From Streptomyces sp. SM10 (GTDB lineage Bacteria; Actinomycetota; Actinomycetes; Streptomycetales; Streptomycetaceae), in the NCBI RefSeq assembly GCF_002910915.1, contig NZ_NEUF01000138.1, forward strand, positions 1 to 32,500: DNA of 32,500 nt, in the 5' to 3' direction. Below are positions 8,054 to 15,331 of this stretch, piece after piece. Within the stretch, counting starts at the first letter, position 1; each line of letters opens with the position of its first letter. The position numbers and the translations under genes were made by a program. The notes beneath the pieces are model-generated. The model saw only the letters and a list, made by a program, of their open reading frames with translations. It searched no databases and was not told the origin of the DNA.

Positions 8054-9652
8054 ATGACGGACTTGAAGAAGGCGGAGGCGGCCCGGCCGGCCGAGCCGAA
8101 GGCGCGCAGCGTCAGGGTGGTGGTGCTCGCCCTGATGATCACGATGCTGCTGGCCATGCTCGACAATCTGATCGTCGGCACCGCGATGCCCACGATCGTC
8201 GGCGACCTCGGCGGCATGGAGCATCTGTCCTGGGTGGTCACGGCGTACACCCTGGCCACCGCGGCCTCCACCCCCATCTGGGGCAAGCTCGGCGACCTCT
8301 ACGGGCGCAAGGGCATCTTCCTCACGTCCATCGTGATCTTCCTGATCGGCTCGGTGCTGAGCGGCATGGCCCAGGACATGGGCCAGCTCATCGGGTTCCG
8401 CGCGGTCCAGGGCCTCGGTGCGGGTGGTCTGATGGTCGGCGTCATGGCGATCCTCGGCGACCTGGTGCCTCCGCGGGAGCGTGGGAAGTACCAGGGCATG
8501 ATGGCCGGCGTGATGGCGATCGCCATGATCGGCGGGCCTCTGGTCGGCGGTGTGATCACCGACCACCTCGGCTGGCGCTGGAGCTTCTACATCAACCTCC
8601 CGCTGGGCGCGGTCGCGCTGGCCATGGTCACGGCGGTGCTGCACCTGCCCCGCAAGGAGCGGTCGACGGCCAGGATCGACTACCTGGGCGCCGCGCTCCT
8701 CACCGTGGGCATCACCGCGATCGTCCTGGTCACCACCTGGGGCGGCACGGAGTACGCCTGGGGCTCGGCGGTGATCATGGAGCTCATCGCGCTCGGCGTC
8801 GCCTCCCTCGTCGGGTTCCTCTTCGTCGAGACGAAGGCCGCCGAACCGATCATGCCGCTGCACATCTTCCGCAGCCGCAACTTCAGCCTCATGTCCGTGA
8901 TCGGCTTCATGGCCGGCTTCGTGATGTTCGGAGCGGTGCTCTTCCTCCCGCTGTACCAGCAGACGGTCCAGGGAGCGAACGCGACCAACTCGGGGCTGCT
9001 GCTCCTGCCGATGCTGCTGTCGATGATGGTCGTCTCGCTGGTCGCGGGCCGGATCACCACGAGCACCGGCAAGTACAAGGTCTTCCCGATCGTGGGCAGC
9101 GTCCTGATGGTCACCGGGCTGTTCCTCCTCTCCACCATGGACACCGGCACGACGCGCTTCACCTCCGGCGTCTACATGGCGGTGCTCGGCGCCGGCATGG
9201 GCTTCCTGATGCAGATCACGATGCTCGTCGCGCAGAACAGCGTCGAGCTCAAGGACATGGGCGTGGCCTCCTCCGCCACCACCCTCTTCCGCACGCTCGG
9301 CAGCTCCTTCGGCGTCGCGATCATGGGCGCCCTGTTCACCGGACGGGTGCAGGACGAGATGGCTGCCCGCGGCGGCGGCGGGGCGACCGAGAGGTCGGCG
9401 CAGCTGGACGACGCGAGCCTGGCGAAGCTGCCCGAGGCGATGCGCGACGCCTACGAGTACGCCGTGGCCTCGGGGACGCACCTCGCCTTCCTGGTGGGCG
9501 GCTCGGTGGCCGTGGTGGCCCTGCTGGCGGCCCTGTTCGTCAAGGAGGTCCCGCTGCGCGGTACGGCGAAGCCGGAGACCGCCCCCGTCGACTCCGACGG
9601 ATCCACGCCCGCCGGCGCACCCGGGGCGGCCAAGGAGTCCCAGGCCGTCTGA
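8054..9652 (+). CDS. MFS multidrug efflux transporter, DHA2 (EmrB/QacA, 14 TM) type
   Basis: The protein has 532 residues. Family motifs are visible in order: D1 LDNLIVGTAMPTIVGDLGG (36-54), motif A GKLGDLYGRKG (77-87), motif B RAVQGLGAGGL, and antiporter motif C GGPLVGGVITDHLGWRWSF. The length and the number of hydrophobic stretches fit 14 transmembrane helices, and a short Ala/Pro-rich tail ends the protein. The family exports hydrophobic drugs in exchange for protons. The ATG at 8054 has AGGGGAG 6 nt upstream; an in-frame start at 8015 has no such site. It is divergent from its probable TetR repressor, and a strong terminator follows. The substrate cannot be predicted. Confidence 0.93.
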   Translation: MTDLKKAEAARPAEPKARSVRVVVLALMITMLLAMLDNLIVGTAMPTIVGDLGGMEHLSWVVTAYTLATAASTPIWGKLGDLYGRKGIFLTSIVIFLIGSVLSGMAQDMGQLIGFRAVQGLGAGGLMVGVMAILGDLVPPRERGKYQGMMAGVMAIAMIGGPLVGGVITDHLGWRWSFYINLPLGAVALAMVTAVLHLPRKERSTARIDYLGAALLTVGITAIVLVTTWGGTEYAWGSAVIMELIALGVASLVGFLFVETKAAEPIMPLHIFRSRNFSLMSVIGFMAGFVMFGAVLFLPLYQQTVQGANATNSGLLLLPMLLSMMVVSLVAGRITTSTGKYKVFPIVGSVLMVTGLFLLSTMDTGTTRFTSGVYMAVLGAGMGFLMQITMLVAQNSVELKDMGVASSATTLFRTLGSSFGVAIMGALFTGRVQDEMAARGGGGATERSAQLDDASLAKLPEAMRDAYEYAVASGTHLAFLVGGSVAVVALLAALFVKEVPLRGTAKPETAPVDSDGSTPAGAPGAAKESQAV

Positions 9653-9668
9653 GCACACCCCCTGAAGT

Positions 9669-9712
9669 GGTCGGGCCCCGGGGACGAGACGTCTCCGGGG
9701 CCCGACCGCTTT
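9669..9712. terminator. long terminator between the MFS gene and cseC
   Basis: A 17-bp stem (9669-9685 with 9691-9707, one G-U pair) closes a 5-nt loop. On the plus strand it is followed by GCTTT. It separates the convergent MFS and sigE-cse transcripts. Confidence 0.8.
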
Positions 9713-9742
9713 CGTTCGGCCCGCCGCGCCGACCGCGTCAGC

Positions 9743-11068
9743 TCAGCCCGCCCCCGCCTGCCGCAGCACGGGGAAGCTCCCGGTGTTCGTCGGCGCGTGT
9801 TCGGGCAGCCACAGCACGGCGACCGCCCCGCCCGTGCCTCCGGTGGCACCGGCACCCCCCGCGTTGCGGAACGTCAGCCTGGCCCCCAGGACCCGTGCCT
9901 GCCCCGCGGCGATGGTCAGCCCCAGGCCGTGGCCGCGCCCCGCCCGGTCGCTGCTTCCCGTACGGAAGCGGCTCGGCCCCTCCCGCAGCAGCGCCTCGGG
10001 GAAGCCGGGCCCGTGATCGCGGACCCGCACGACCCTGCCCTCGACGGTGACCTCGACCGGACCCGCCCCGTGCTTGGCGGCGTTGCCCAGCAGATTGCCC
10101 AGGATGCGCTCCAGCCGCCGCGGATCCGTGGACACCCAGGACTCGTGCACCACCCGCACCGTGATCTCCGGATCCAGGAGCCGGACCCGGCGGCCGACGA
10201 ATTCGCCCAGGGGCAGTTCCTGCAGCTCGGCCCGCTCCGAGGCACTGTCAAGCCGGGCCACCTCCAGGACGTCCTCGACCAGGGTCCGCATCGCCTGGGC
10301 CCGGTCCCGTACGAGCTCCGTGGGCCGGCCCGGGGGCAGCAGCTCGGCCGCGGTGAGCAGCCCGGTCACCGGGGTGCGCAGCTCGTGCGCGATGTCCGCG
10401 GTGACCCGGCGCTCCGCCTCGATCCGCTCGTTCAGCGCGTCCGTGAGGGCGTCGACGGCCCGGGCCAGCTCGTCGGTCTCGTCCCGTACGACACCGCCGA
10501 CGGCCTCCCGTACGCGTACCTCCGTGTTGCCCTGGGCGACCTTGCCGGCCGCGGCCGCCGCCTTGCGCAGTCTCCGGGACAGCTGTCCGCCGATCAGGAC
10601 CCCGAGGGCGCAGCCCCCGAAGACGACCGACACCGAACCGATGACCAGGGCCCGGTCGAGGTCGCCCATGACCGTGGCGTTGCGGTCGGCGAACCGGGTG
10701 TGCAGCGACAGGACGTCACCGTTGGCCAGGGGCACGGCCGCCCAGACGTCGGGGACCCCGTCCTCGTGATCGTCGACGTGGGTGGCCCGCCGGTTCTCCC
10801 GGATCTGGCTGCGCAGGCTCGCGGGGAGCGAGGGGTCGTTGATCTTGGAGCCGAACTTCGGGGACGGCTTCTGCGTGTTCGTCGCCTCGTACAGCCGCTG
10901 GGCGAAGAGCAGGCGCTCCAGCTGCACCTCGCGCGCGTTCTCCAGCATCGAGACGCGGGCGGCGTTGTGGACGACGAGACTCAGCGCCAGCGCGACGAGC
11001 GCGCCGACGGCGGCGATCGCGATGCTGATCTTCCAGCGGACCCCGGTCCGCAGTGCGAGCCGTCTCAT
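9743..11068 (-). CDS. cseC: sensor histidine kinase CseC
   Basis: The protein has 441 residues. TM1 is at about 14-34, followed by an extracytoplasmic sensor domain (35-140), TM2 (141-161), and a HAMP linker. The HisKA box ADIAHELRTP carries the phospho-accepting His228. The N box NLLGNAAKHG (325-334) and the ATP-lid motifs DHGPGF (351-356) and GHGLGL (379-384) complete the kinase. In S. coelicolor CseC senses cell-envelope damage and phosphorylates CseB, which turns on sigE. The ATG at 11068 overlaps the cseB stop codon as ATGA, indicating translational coupling. The same frame stays open further into cseB, but that is an antisense-free shadow extension and not the start. Confidence 0.95.
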   Translation of the reverse strand: MRRLALRTGVRWKISIAIAAVGALVALALSLVVHNAARVSMLENAREVQLERLLFAQRLYEATNTQKPSPKFGSKINDPSLPASLRSQIRENRRATHVDDHEDGVPDVWAAVPLANGDVLSLHTRFADRNATVMGDLDRALVIGSVSVVFGGCALGVLIGGQLSRRLRKAAAAAGKVAQGNTEVRVREAVGGVVRDETDELARAVDALTDALNERIEAERRVTADIAHELRTPVTGLLTAAELLPPGRPTELVRDRAQAMRTLVEDVLEVARLDSASERAELQELPLGEFVGRRVRLLDPEITVRVVHESWVSTDPRRLERILGNLLGNAAKHGAGPVEVTVEGRVVRVRDHGPGFPEALLREGPSRFRTGSSDRAGRGHGLGLTIAAGQARVLGARLTFRNAGGAGATGGTGGAVAVLWLPEHAPTNTGSFPVLRQAGAG

Positions 11069-11775
11069 GCCCGGAGCTTGTAGCCGAAGCCGCGGACCGT
11101 CTCGATCCGGTCCTGCCCGATCTTGGTGCGCAGCCGCTGCACATGGACGTCGACGACACGGGTGTCCCCGCCCCAGCCGTAGTCCCAGACCCGCTCCAGG
11201 AGCCTGTCGCGGGAGAGGACCGTGCCGGGCGCCGCGGAGAACTCCAGCAGCAGCCGCATCTCCGTCGGCGTCAGCCCCACGGGCGAGCCCTCCCGGCGCA
11301 CCTCCATGCCCTCGGTGTCGATCTCCACGTCGCCGAAGACCAGCACACCGTCCGACTCGTCCGGCTGCCCCACGGCGCCGGACGGGTCCTCGCCCGCACC
11401 GGCGGCGTGGCCGAAGCGCCGCAGCACGGCGCGGATGCGGGCGACGAGCACCGCCCCGTCGAACGGCTTGGTGACGTAGTCGTCGGCCCCGGCCTCCAGA
11501 CCGAGCACCACGTCGATCGAGTCGGCCCGCGCCGACAGCATGATCACGGGCACGGTCGACTCGTCGCGGATGCGGCGGCACAGGCTGACCCCGTCCAGGC
11601 CGGGCACCATCACGTCCAGCAGGGCGATGTCGGGGCGGTCCGCCCGGAAGGCCTCCAGGCCCAGCAGCCCGTCGGGCACCGCCGTGACGATGAAGCCGAC
11701 CCGCTCCAGTGCGAGCTGGGTGGCCTCACGGATGACGTCGTCGTCCTCGACGAAGAGGACATGGGTCTCGGCCAT
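11065..11775 (-). CDS. cseB: response regulator CseB (OmpR/PhoB family)
   Basis: The protein has 236 residues. The receiver domain (4-118) has the acidic pocket EDDD (10-13), the phospho-acceptor Asp54 in ALLDVMVPG, and the conserved Lys in YVTKPF. The C-terminal winged-helix domain (about 140-235) has the family pattern LTPTEMRLLLEF, RVWDYGWGGDTRVVDVHVQR and TVRGFGYKL. In S. coelicolor phosphorylated CseB activates the sigE promoter. It sits between cseA (11 bp gap) and cseC (4 bp overlap), third of four genes. The sequence matches CseB closely, apart from a variable Gly/Asp/Pro linker at about 119-137. Confidence 0.96.
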   Translation of the reverse strand: MAETHVLFVEDDDVIREATQLALERVGFIVTAVPDGLLGLEAFRADRPDIALLDVMVPGLDGVSLCRRIRDESTVPVIMLSARADSIDVVLGLEAGADDYVTKPFDGAVLVARIRAVLRRFGHAAGAGEDPSGAVGQPDESDGVLVFGDVEIDTEGMEVRREGSPVGLTPTEMRLLLEFSAAPGTVLSRDRLLERVWDYGWGGDTRVVDVHVQRLRTKIGQDRIETVRGFGYKLRA

Positions 11776-11786
11776 GCGAGCGGCTC

Positions 11787-12482
11787 TCAGTTCTGCGTCG
11801 ACTGCGGTGCGGGGAGATCGCCCTCCCCGCTGCCGACGGCCCGGTTGAAGTCGTTGTGCACCCGGTCGGTCTCGCTGAACCGGCCGGAGGCCCAGTGGTA
11901 GGTCACGACGTCCTCGCCGGACGGGTAGGAGACCGAGTCCCCCGACCCGTACACCTGCGTCGTCACCACCAGGTCACCCCGGTCGATGGTGCCGTAGACC
12001 GCGGGCACCTCGGCGGCGAAGACGTTCTCGTACGAGCCGTCGGGGCGCTGCCGGTAGGCGTAGGTGCCGACGCCCACCGAATCGCCGCAGGTCATCACGT
12101 TGACCACGACGTCGGACGCCGAGCCGTCGGTCAGGGTGCCGTACGAGGTGTCGACCGGGTACTCGTCACCGGTACAGGGCTTCAGATCGTCCTTGAGCCG
12201 CCGGCTCACCTTGGGGTCGCCCTTGACGAGCCGCACCGCGTCGACCCGCGGGGCGGGCTTGGCCGTCCCGGTGGGGGTGGCGCTGGACGGCGCCGCACGG
12301 GCGACCTGCTGGGTGGCGGCAGGGCCCTCGTCGCGCGTACCCGTGCCCCCGGTGGAACAGCCGGCGCAGAACAGCCCGAAGGCGGCGAGCACGGCAACCG
12401 CCGCGCTCCCCGCCGCCAGACCGGCCCCGAGTCCTCCGCGGCCGGCGGTCGTGCTCTTCCTGCTGCCCGTCAGGCCGCCCAC
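11787..12482 (-). CDS. cseA: lipoprotein CseA, modulator of the SigE system
   Basis: The protein has 231 residues. The hydrophobic signal (22-40) ends in a lipobox-like FCAGC, with Cys42 as the likely lipidation site; the -3 residue is Cys, not the usual Leu. A Thr/Pro/Ala linker follows (43-75), then an extracellular domain with strands such as DVVVNVMTCGDS and GDLVVTTQVYGS. CseA in S. coelicolor is an extracytoplasmic lipoprotein that dampens signalling through CseC. The GTG at 12482 overlaps the 3' end of sigE by 13 bp, so the genes are translationally coupled. The assignment rests mainly on operon order and lipoprotein character. Confidence 0.9.
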   Translation of the reverse strand: MGGLTGSRKSTTAGRGGLGAGLAAGSAAVAVLAAFGLFCAGCSTGGTGTRDEGPAATQQVARAAPSSATPTGTAKPAPRVDAVRLVKGDPKVSRRLKDDLKPCTGDEYPVDTSYGTLTDGSASDVVVNVMTCGDSVGVGTYAYRQRPDGSYENVFAAEVPAVYGTIDRGDLVVTTQVYGSGDSVSYPSGEDVVTYHWASGRFSETDRVHNDFNRAVGSGEGDLPAPQSTQN

Positions 12483-13054
12483 CGCTCCCGCCCCCGCTCG
12501 TCACGACGCCTGTCCGGCTGGGCCGGGATCCGCGCCAGTACCCCCTCGGCCTCCTGGCTCCGGGCCGCACGGTCCTCCAGCTCCTGGCGCAGGCGTGCCA
12601 GGGCGCGGTGCAGCGTGCTCTTCACCGTACCGGCGGACATACCGAGTGCCGCGGCCGTCTCCTCCGTGCTCATCTGCTCCCAGTGTCGCAGCACGACGAC
12701 GCTGCGCTGCTTCGGAGCCAGCACGCCGAGGACGTCCATGAGCAGGGCGCGGTCGGCACGCTGCTCGGCACCGTCGTCGATGCTCGCCTCGGGGAGCTGC
12801 TCGGTGGGGACCTCGTCGAGCTTGCGGGCCCGCCACCACTCCGTACGCGTGTTGATCATGACGCGGCGCAGGTAGGCGTCGGCCAGGGACTTGTCGGCGA
12901 TGCCGTCCCAGCGGCCGAAGGTCCTGACCAGGGCGGTCTGCAGCAGGTCCTGGGCGTCCACGGGATCGGGCACGAGCCGGCGCGCACTGCGCAGCAGCGC
13001 GTCCTGCCGGGTCCGCACGTACTCCTCGAAACCGAGCACCTCGCCCTGCGCCAT
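12470..13054 (-). CDS. sigE: ECF RNA polymerase sigma factor SigE
   Basis: The protein has 194 residues. Region 2 spans about 10-78, with DAQDLLQTALVRTFGRWD for core and -10 binding and YLRRVMINTRTEWWRARK as region 2.4. Region 4 spans about 103-158, with the helix-turn-helix MSTEETAAALGMSAGTVKST. A charged C-terminal tail (160-194) follows. In S. coelicolor SigE directs the cell-envelope stress regulon, has no anti-sigma factor, and is controlled by transcription through CseB/CseC. Here it is the first gene of sigE-cseA-cseB-cseC. The ATG at 13054 is preceded by GGAGG (13067-13063) with 8-nt spacing. That ribosome-binding site lies in one arm of a long inverted repeat, described separately. 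Confidence 0.96.
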   Translation of the reverse strand: MAQGEVLGFEEYVRTRQDALLRSARRLVPDPVDAQDLLQTALVRTFGRWDGIADKSLADAYLRRVMINTRTEWWRARKLDEVPTEQLPEASIDDGAEQRADRALLMDVLGVLAPKQRSVVVLRHWEQMSTEETAAALGMSAGTVKSTLHRALARLRQELEDRAARSQEAEGVLARIPAQPDRRRDERGRERWAA

Positions 13055-13139
13055 GACAACCGCCTCCGTGGATCCCCGTGTACCGCCGTCGGCCGGATGG
13101 TCCGGTTGCCGACGTCGGTGACGTTACGGAGGCGTTGTC
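13055..13139 (-). promoter_or_regulatory. sigE upstream region with an inverted repeat that can mask the ribosome-binding site
   Basis: Arms 13055-13069 and 13126-13139 are complementary over 14 bp with one bulged base, 56 bp apart. On the sigE transcript strand the proximal arm contains the GGAGG ribosome-binding site. Between the arms lie two small dyads: CCGGA-TGG-TCCGG (13094-13106) and ACGTC-GGT-GACGT (13112-13124), the latter a candidate CseB site. I cannot place a -35/-10 pair; the native promoter is CseB-dependent and may be non-canonical. Confidence 0.6.
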
Positions 13140-13154
13140 ACGAGGGTGTGCGGA

Positions 13155-13211
13155 GCAGCCGTACGCGGACGCACGGCTGCCCATCGGTTGTGTAACAGCC
13201 GCTGGGCAGCC
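13155..13211 (-). terminator. two mutually exclusive hairpins downstream of mutY
   Basis: Hairpin A pairs 13155-13162 with 13173-13180 (GCAGCCGT/ACGGCTGC). Hairpin B pairs 13175-13183 with 13203-13211 (GGCTGCCCA/TGGGCAGCC) and continues inward with CGGTTGT/ACAGCCG around GTA. They share 13175-13180, so only one can form at a time. In the mutY-to-sigE direction B is made first. Neither has a T-tract. Confidence 0.5.
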
Positions 13212-13229
13212 CGGCCCGTCGGCGCACCG

Positions 13230-14132
13230 TCAGGTCAGGGGCAGCCGGTACCGGCCGTTCGCCAGGGGCTCCACCAGACCGTCGGCGACGAGCCCGTCCA
13301 GGGCCCGCGCCCGCTGCACGGGCTCCTCCCACACCGCGTCCAGCGCGGACTGCGGCACCGGTGTGATCGCGTCGCGCAGCACCGCGAGCAGCCGGCCGCG
13401 CACCTGCCGGTCGGTGCCGGCGTAGGTCTGGCCGCGACGCGGCGGTCCCTGGTGGGCGGGCTTCCCCGCCAGCCGCCAGGCGCACTGTCCGGCGATCGGG
13501 CAGCGCGTGCAGTCCTCGTTCTTCGCGGTGCACACGAGTGCGCCGAGCTCCATCGTGGCCGCCGCCCAGCGGGCGGCGCGCTCCTCCTCCTCGGGGAGCA
13601 GTGCGCGGGCGAGCTTGCGCTCGGCCGCGGTGGTCGCGTTCGGCGGGTACTGGATGCCGGAGGCGGCCCGGGCGAACACCCTGCGGACGTTCGTGTCGAG
13701 CACGGCATGACGCTGCCCGTACGCGAACGAGGCCACGGCCGCGGCCGTGTACTCCCCGATCCCGGGCAGCGCGAGCAACTGGCCGTGCTCGCTCGGCACG
13801 TCGCCCCCGTGGCGTTCCGTTATCGCCTGCGCCGCCCCGTGCAGCCTGAGGGCGCGCCGCGGGTAGCCGAGCCGGCCCCAGGCGCGGACCGCTTCGCCCG
13901 GTGCGTCGGCGGCCAGGTCCGCGGGGCGCGGCCAGCGGGCCACCCACTGTTCGTAGACCGGGAGGACCCGGTTCACCGGGGTCTGCTGCAGCATGAACTC
14001 GCTCACCATCACGCCCCAGGCACCCGCTTCGGGGCGGCGCCAGGGCAGATCGCGGGCGTGCTGCTCGAACCACCCGATGACGGGAGCATGGAGGGAGGCG
14101 GGGGGCGTCTGTGTCGAAGTCGTGGCAGTCAT
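13230..14132 (-). CDS. mutY: A/G-specific adenine DNA glycosylase MutY
   Basis: The protein has 300 residues. The catalytic Glu45 is in SEFMLQQT, the helix-hairpin-helix is LPGIGEYTAAAV (122-133), and the catalytic Asp146 is in AVLDTNVRRV. The [4Fe-4S] ligands are C201-x6-C208-x2-C211-x5-C217. MutY removes adenine mispaired with 8-oxoguanine. The C-terminus (about 225-300) is shorter than the NUDIX-like 8-oxoG recognition domain of E. coli MutY (350 residues) and looks like a winged-helix-type substitute, as in other actinobacterial MutY. The ATG at 14132 is preceded only by a weak AGGTG. The frame is open further upstream to 14285 but without family similarity. sigE follows 175 bp downstream on the same strand. 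Confidence 0.93.
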   Translation of the reverse strand: MTATTSTQTPPASLHAPVIGWFEQHARDLPWRRPEAGAWGVMVSEFMLQQTPVNRVLPVYEQWVARWPRPADLAADAPGEAVRAWGRLGYPRRALRLHGAAQAITERHGGDVPSEHGQLLALPGIGEYTAAAVASFAYGQRHAVLDTNVRRVFARAASGIQYPPNATTAAERKLARALLPEEEERAARWAAATMELGALVCTAKNEDCTRCPIAGQCAWRLAGKPAHQGPPRRGQTYAGTDRQVRGRLLAVLRDAITPVPQSALDAVWEEPVQRARALDGLVADGLVEPLANGRYRLPLT

Positions 14133-14362
14133 CGCACCTACGATCCTGGCACGGAAGAGGGGGAGTCGTGCACGGTTGCGGGGGTGTCGCCCCGGCCGGG
14201 GGCCCAGGGGGTGATAACGCCACCCGTTCTGTCCCTTCGTACGGGGCGGACGATGCCCGAGCCGGTGCAAAGTGGCTGGAAGCACCCGGGGACGGCCGCT
14301 CCATGATGATGATCCGGAAAACTTGTCGATCAGAGCGGCGGTTGGGGGCCGGAGTTGGCCCG

Positions 14363-14379
14363 GAACTCTCGTAGAGTTC
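14363..14379 (+). promoter_or_regulatory. leaderless promoter under a palindrome
   Basis: GAACTCT-CGT-AGAGTTC (14363-14379) is a perfect 7-bp inverted repeat, and with one bulged G the arms extend to CCC/GGG. It contains the -10 box TAGAGT (14372-14377), which ends 7 nt before the GTG at 14385. A protein bound here would block RNA polymerase. Confidence 0.5.
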
Positions 14380-14384
14380 GGGCC

Positions 14385-15218
14385 GTGGGATCTATGCGCA
14401 ATCCGGTCGGGCCGCTTCCCTCCAGCATCTACTGGCGTCGCAGATCAGTAGCCGTGCTGGTGATCGCGCTGCTCGCGGCATTGATCGCGTGGGCCGTCAC
14501 CTCGGGTGGTGGCAGCGGCGGGGGGAAGGACGACGGCAAGTCCGGCGAGTCCGCTCCCCCTCTGTCCATCACCCCCGGACCCTCGAGTTCCGGCCCGGTG
14601 GTCGGCCAACCCCCCGGCGGACGCGACGAGTCGGGCGCATCCGGCAGCGGTGGGGGTGCGGGATCCGAGGGGTCCGGCGGGGACGCCGGGACGGGCGGAG
14701 CGGCAGGATCGGACACCGGTGGAGCGGGGAGCTCCTCAGCGGCCGGCGCGAGCGCCGGTACGAGCGCGGGCGGCGGCGGTGCGACGGGCGGCCAGCAGGT
14801 CCCGGCCGGTTCCTCCCTCCCGAACTGCACGGCTTCCGCACTTCAGTTGAGCCTGAAGACGGAGCTCAGCTACGGGCCCGACGACAAGCCGGAGTTCCGG
14901 CTGAGCGCCAGGAACACCTCGACCACCGACTGCAAGGCGGACTTCGGCCCGAAGAGTGCCGTGCTCACGATCACCGAAGCCGGTGAGGAGGACGAGCAGG
15001 TGTGGTCCTCCGAGGACTGCCCGAAGAGCGGCGCCTTCTTCCTGAGGATCCCGGCGGGGGCCACGGTCGTCCACACCGTGGAGTGGGACCGCAAGGAGAG
15101 CGCGCCCCGCTGCGCGACACCGCCTGCCGGCGCCGCCGCCCCGGGGACGTATCTGCTGGAGGCGAAGGTCCCGGGCGAGACCGTCCAGCGGGCCTCCTTC
15201 GTCCTGGCCAAGGACTGA
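14385..15218 (+). CDS. membrane-anchored extracellular protein with Ig-like domain, function unknown
   Basis: The protein has 277 residues with the GTG start at 14385, chosen because a -10 box lies 7 nt upstream; TTG 14355 and ATG 14394 are alternatives. A short cytoplasmic part ending WRRR (17-20) precedes one membrane helix (21-39), so the rest is outside. Residues 41-142 are a Gly/Ser/Ala-rich linker. The C-terminal domain (about 146-277) has four Cys (148, 183, 212, 243), enough for two disulfides, and a beta-sandwich pattern: IPAGATVVHTVEWD and APGTYLLEAKV. The latter recalls the BsuPI/DUF4232-type Ig-like fold, but I do not assign a function. It stands between mutY (divergent) and disA (convergent). 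Confidence 0.8.
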   Translation: MGSMRNPVGPLPSSIYWRRRSVAVLVIALLAALIAWAVTSGGGSGGGKDDGKSGESAPPLSITPGPSSSGPVVGQPPGGRDESGASGSGGGAGSEGSGGDAGTGGAAGSDTGGAGSSSAAGASAGTSAGGGGATGGQQVPAGSSLPNCTASALQLSLKTELSYGPDDKPEFRLSARNTSTTDCKADFGPKSAVLTITEAGEEDEQVWSSEDCPKSGAFFLRIPAGATVVHTVEWDRKESAPRCATPPAGAAAPGTYLLEAKVPGETVQRASFVLAKD

Positions 15219-15223
15219 CAGCG

Positions 15224-15263
15224 GCGAGAGGCCCGCCGGACGGGTGTCCGGCGGGCCTCTCGC
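15224..15263. terminator. terminator between convergent genes (toward disA)
   Basis: A perfect 17-bp GC-rich stem (15224-15240 with 15247-15263) closes a 6-nt loop six bases after the stop codon. It has no T-tract, as is common for Streptomyces terminators. Confidence 0.75.
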
Positions 15264-15331
15264 GCTTCACGGGCGGAGAACCAGGGCTGCTCCCTGGGGG
15301 GAGCCGCCCCGATGGCGCCCCGGGCGACGGC

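Noticed and set aside
8039..9658. 539-codon open frame antisense to the MFS gene
   Set aside because: It is a His/Arg/Asp-rich shadow of a well-supported transporter gene.
9743..11581. cseC reading frame extending into cseB
   Set aside because: The added part is cseB read out of frame. The ATG at 11068, which overlaps the cseB stop codon, is the proper start.
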